Below the pieces are notes generated by a model. It was not told where the DNA came from and made no database searches. It was given only the letters and a program-made list of their open reading frames with translations. Below are positions 61,339-64,000 of a stretch of 64,000 nt of DNA, one piece after another. Origin of the DNA: CAZICM01 sp964537685 (lineage in GTDB: Bacteria > Myxococcota_A > Polyangia > Polyangiales > Polyangiaceae). The stretch covers positions 62,001-126,000 of the forward strand of contig CAZICM010000002.1 in the NCBI GenBank assembly GCA_964537685.1, written 5' to 3'. How positions within the stretch are numbered: position 1 is the stretch's first letter; each line of letters starts with the position of its first letter. Made by a program: the position numbers and the translations under genes.

Positions 61339-62918
61339 GGCTTCCTCCACGCATCGCCGCCCGCCGACAAGAGATCGTCCGCCTCGCGCGGCCCCCAGCT
61401 TCCGGCTTCATAGGCGGCGACCGGTGCATCCAGCTCATTCCATCCCTGAAGGATTGGGTCGATAAATCCCCATTGGGCTTCGACTTCGTCCGCGCGGGTA
61501 AAGAGCGTCGCATCGCCGCGCATGGCATCGAGCATCAGCCGTTCATAAGCCTCGGGAGCGCTCGCGCCAAAGGCCGCGCCATAGCGGAAATCCATCGCCA
61601 CATCCCGCATGGCAATTCCGCCTCCGGGAATCTTCGTGGAGAAGCGGAGTGAAATGCCTTCGTCGGGCTGAATGCGAAGCACAAGCGAATTGGGTTCATC
61701 CTTCGCCCCTTGCGCCGAGCGGAATAGGCCATGAGGCAAAGGCCGGAAATGCAGCGCCACTTCGGTCAGCCTGCGGGCCAGCCTCTTTCCCGAGCGCATA
61801 TAAAAAGGCACCGAACCCCAGCGCCAGTTGTCGATAAAGAGACGCATCGCCGAATAGGTTTCGGTTTTGGAATCTTTGGCGACATCGGGCTCTTCGCGGT
61901 AACCGCAGACTTTATCGCCGCGCACGACCCCCGCCCCGTATTGGCCGCGCACCGTGGACGAAAGCACATCGCGCTTTTGGATGCGGCGCAGTGCCTTCAG
62001 CACTTTCACTTTTTCATCGCGCACGGCATCGGCATCCCATGAAGCCGGAGGCTCCATGGTGATAAGCGTCAGCAATTGGAGGGCGTGGTTTTGAACGATA
62101 TCGCGCGTGATTCCAACGGTTTCATAGAACTTGCCGCGGCCCTCGACACCGATCTCCTCGGCCACGGTGATCTGCACATGATCGATATGCTGGCGAGACC
62201 AGAGCGGTTCGAAGATGGTGTTGCCAAAGCGGAACACGAGCAGGTTTTGAACGGTCTCTTTGCCTAGGTAGTGGTCGATGCGGAAGATCTGAGACTCGGC
62301 GAGATAGGCCAGCAGCGTGCGGTTGAGCGCGCGGGCGCTGGGTAGATCGACGCCGAAGGGTTTTTCGACGACCACATGCTGATAGAGCGCGTCTTTTTCG
62401 GGAGAAGGCGGCTCGACCAAACCGGATTCGCGAAGGTGTTTGACGATGGTGGTGACTTGTTCGGGCCCCACCGACAAATAGAAGACCCTCGAGAGCTTTG
62501 CGCCCCTTTCGCCTTCGATGCGGGCAAGTTCATTGGCAAGGCTTTGATAGGTGCTGGGCTCGGTGAACTCGCCCTGAACATAGGAAATGGATTTGGCGAG
62601 TTCGTTCCATGTTGCGGATTCCAGCGGTTTTCTGCGGGAAAATTTGGCGACATTTTCACGCATTTCGTCGGCGAAATCGGGTTTGGGCCTGCGGGCGACA
62701 CCCACGAGCGCAAAGTTCGATGGAAGAAGGCGGCTGAGGGCGAGGTTGTAGACCGCGGGCAAAAGCTTGCGCTTGGTCAGATCGCCCGATGCGCCAAAGA
62801 TGATGAGCACGGCAGGCCGCACGCCTTGGTCTTCAGGCATGCCTTCGCGAAGAGGGTTTTTGGCGGGCGCCGCAATGACCGCATCGGTCTGGGCTGTGCT
62901 GTTCGTGTCGGTGGACAT
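61335..62918 (-). CDS. zwf: Glucose-6-phosphate 1-dehydrogenase
   Basis: 527-aa NADP-linked dehydrogenase, first step of the oxidative pentose phosphate pathway. The cofactor loop FGASGDLTKRK is at about residues 42-52, and the substrate signature RIDHYLGKETVQN with its catalytic His at about 212. Then follow ITVAEEIGVEGRGKFYE and RSGKRLARRLTEV. The N-terminal extension of about 35 residues (TDTNSTAQTD) explains the length over the usual about 490. ATG 3 bp after the gnd stop; the 3' end overlaps opcA by 4 bp. Expected to be co-regulated with gnd. Confidence 0.95.
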   Translation of the reverse strand: MSTDTNSTAQTDAVIAAPAKNPLREGMPEDQGVRPAVLIIFGASGDLTKRKLLPAVYNLALSRLLPSNFALVGVARRPKPDFADEMRENVAKFSRRKPLESATWNELAKSISYVQGEFTEPSTYQSLANELARIEGERGAKLSRVFYLSVGPEQVTTIVKHLRESGLVEPPSPEKDALYQHVVVEKPFGVDLPSARALNRTLLAYLAESQIFRIDHYLGKETVQNLLVFRFGNTIFEPLWSRQHIDHVQITVAEEIGVEGRGKFYETVGITRDIVQNHALQLLTLITMEPPASWDADAVRDEKVKVLKALRRIQKRDVLSSTVRGQYGAGVVRGDKVCGYREEPDVAKDSKTETYSAMRLFIDNWRWGSVPFYMRSGKRLARRLTEVALHFRPLPHGLFRSAQGAKDEPNSLVLRIQPDEGISLRFSTKIPGGGIAMRDVAMDFRYGAAFGASAPEAYERLMLDAMRGDATLFTRADEVEAQWGFIDPILQGWNELDAPVAAYEAGSWGPREADDLLSAGGDAWRKP

Positions 62919-62921
62919 GGT

Positions 62922-64000
62922 CTACGCGGGCTCCGTCCAGTCGGTATGAAAATCACCATCGCGATCGATGCGTTTGTAGGTGTGCGCGCCGAAGTAGTCG
63001 CGCTGCGCTTGGATTAGGTTCGCGGGCAAGCGATCGCAGCGGATCGTGTCGTAGTAGGCGAGCGATGCCGACAGCGAGAGCGTTGGAATTCCTGCCCCCA
63101 TACAATCGGCGAGCAGGCGCCTAAAACCTTCCTGAGCGGCCTCGAGTTCTTTACGGAACGTCGGCGCGAGCAGCAAATTTAGAAGTTTGGGATCGGCCGT
63201 ATACGCATCGCGGATGCGGCCTAAAAACTGGGCCCTGATGATGCAGCCGTCCTGCCAAATCCTCGCCAGCTCCGCGAGGTTTAGATTCCATCCGTAGGCG
63301 TTCGAAGCCGCGGACAGAAGCGACATGCCCTGGGCATAACTGCATATTTTCGCCGCGTAGAGCGCACCCCGAAGCTCTTGCACCATCCTCATGCGGCGCC
63401 GGTCGGGAACCCTTCCGCTGATGGGGCTTGGAAATGGTCCGGGCAGCGTAATCACGGCTTTTTTACGGACATCGCGCATCGCCGACAGACTGCGGGCTTC
63501 AACGCTTGTCGCAATCGTCGGAATCGGCACGGACAGATCAGCCGCCTCTTGAACCGTCCACTTGCCCGTACCCTTCATGCTCGCCGTGTCGAGGATGTTG
63601 TCCACAAGCGCCATGTCAGGATCGAAGGTGTCTCTCTTGCGGAATATCTTTGAGGTGATTTCGATCAAATACGACTTGAGTTCGCCTTGATTCCATTCTT
63701 CGAACACGTCGGCGATTTCGCTGTTGGACAATCCGCCCAGGGTCACCAAAATGCTGTACGCCTCGGCAATAAGCTGCATATCGCCGTATTCAATGCCGTT
63801 GTGCACCATCTTCGCGTAGTGGCCCGCGCCGCCGGGACCCACGTAGGTCACACATGGGCCATCCGCGTGCTGAGCCGCAATTTTGGTGAGCACAGGCTTC
63901 AAATCCTCGTAGCCCTGAATATCCCCGCCGGGCATCAGCGACGGCCCGTTTCTCGCTCCGTATTCGCCTCCCGAAATGCCCATGCCAAAGAAGCGAATAC
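62922..64000 (-). CDS. gnd: 6-phosphogluconate dehydrogenase, N-terminus cut by window edge
   Basis: About 359 C-terminal codons of the NADP-linked decarboxylating dehydrogenase are visible, out of roughly 470. Present are GMGISGGEYGARNGPSLMPGG, GHYAKMVHNGIEYGDMQLIAEAY with the catalytic Lys and Asn, LDTASMKGTGKW and the C-terminal substrate-binding tail (FGAHTYKRIDRDGDFHTDW). An in-frame ATG at 63983 is internal; the frame runs on to the edge as RFFGMGIS. First visible gene of the operon, 3 bp before zwf. The N-terminal NADP site is outside the window. Confidence 0.95.
   Translation of the reverse strand, partial: IRFFGMGISGGEYGARNGPSLMPGGDIQGYEDLKPVLTKIAAQHADGPCVTYVGPGGAGHYAKMVHNGIEYGDMQLIAEAYSILVTLGGLSNSEIADVFEEWNQGELKSYLIEITSKIFRKRDTFDPDMALVDNILDTASMKGTGKWTVQEAADLSVPIPTIATSVEARSLSAMRDVRKKAVITLPGPFPSPISGRVPDRRRMRMVQELRGALYAAKICSYAQGMSLLSAASNAYGWNLNLAELARIWQDGCIIRAQFLGRIRDAYTADPKLLNLLLAPTFRKELEAAQEGFRRLLADCMGAGIPTLSLSASLAYYDTIRCDRLPANLIQAQRDYFGAHTYKRIDRDGDFHTDWTEPA

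Overview
This window comes from a member of the Myxococcota, probably the Polyangia. I judge GC to be moderate (roughly the mid-50s %, by eye). The taxonomic evidence is a MYXO-CTERM tail on the 51676-54981 protein, an ImuA-ImuB-DnaE2 mutagenesis cassette, many Ser/Gly/Pro-linker lipoproteins, a DUF1552 Tat protein, several Roadblock/LC7 proteins and a large regulator that joins a kinase-like domain to an AAA ATPase and TPRs. I saw no rRNA, tRNA, insertion sequence, prophage or CRISPR array.

Layout. 1-4.6 kb: imuA-imuB-dnaE2 on the minus strand, with dnaE2 running off the left edge. 4.8-10.5 kb: a lipoprotein, four Roadblock-like proteins, an SMC/OLD-type AAA ATPase and a tyrosine phenol-lyase. 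10.7-19.3 kb: an alkyltransferase (ogt), a divergent pair of a citrate synthase and an HTH-citrate synthase fusion, a Kelch lipoprotein, a dicarboxylate symporter whose 3' end overlaps kup, and a photoactive-yellow-protein-like PAS protein. 19.35-24.6 kb: a TetR-controlled RND efflux operon with a visible palindromic operator. 24.7-41.25 kb: a lipoprotein, two tandem paralogous ~75-aa proteins, a pseudokinase-AAA-TPR protein and, convergent with it, a 3565-aa nonribosomal peptide synthetase (NRPS) ending in a reductase domain. 41.8-51.7 kb: envelope proteins (lipoproteins, a VWA protein, MltG, DUF1552, an alpha/beta hydrolase), then glucokinase and a short-chain dehydrogenase. 51.7-59.5 kb: two very large divergent secreted repeat proteins, a MopE/thrombospondin-3 protein with MYXO-CTERM and a lipoprotein with 45 CTDC-type repeats. 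59.5-64 kb: a tightly packed gnd-zwf-opcA-pgl operon for the oxidative pentose phosphate pathway, with gnd truncated by the right edge.

How the genes work together. ImuA/ImuB/DnaE2 act as one translesion module. The TetR, membrane-fusion and RND genes form an efflux pump that lacks its outer-membrane partner in this window. Glucokinase feeds the glucose-6-phosphate pathway encoded 9 kb away. The most unusual locus is the NRPS. It is an intact ORF of almost 11 kb, but it has two condensation domains without the catalytic histidine, a first module without a carrier protein (an adenylation C-subdomain remnant lies there instead), and a last adenylation domain with altered ATP-binding motifs. Its neighbour is a kinase-like protein that has lost its catalytic residues. 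Other points worth following are the PYP-like photoreceptor, the HTH-citrate synthase fusion facing a plain citrate synthase across 36 bp, the Roadblock cluster without an MglA-type GTPase, and the divergent pair of giant repeat proteins.
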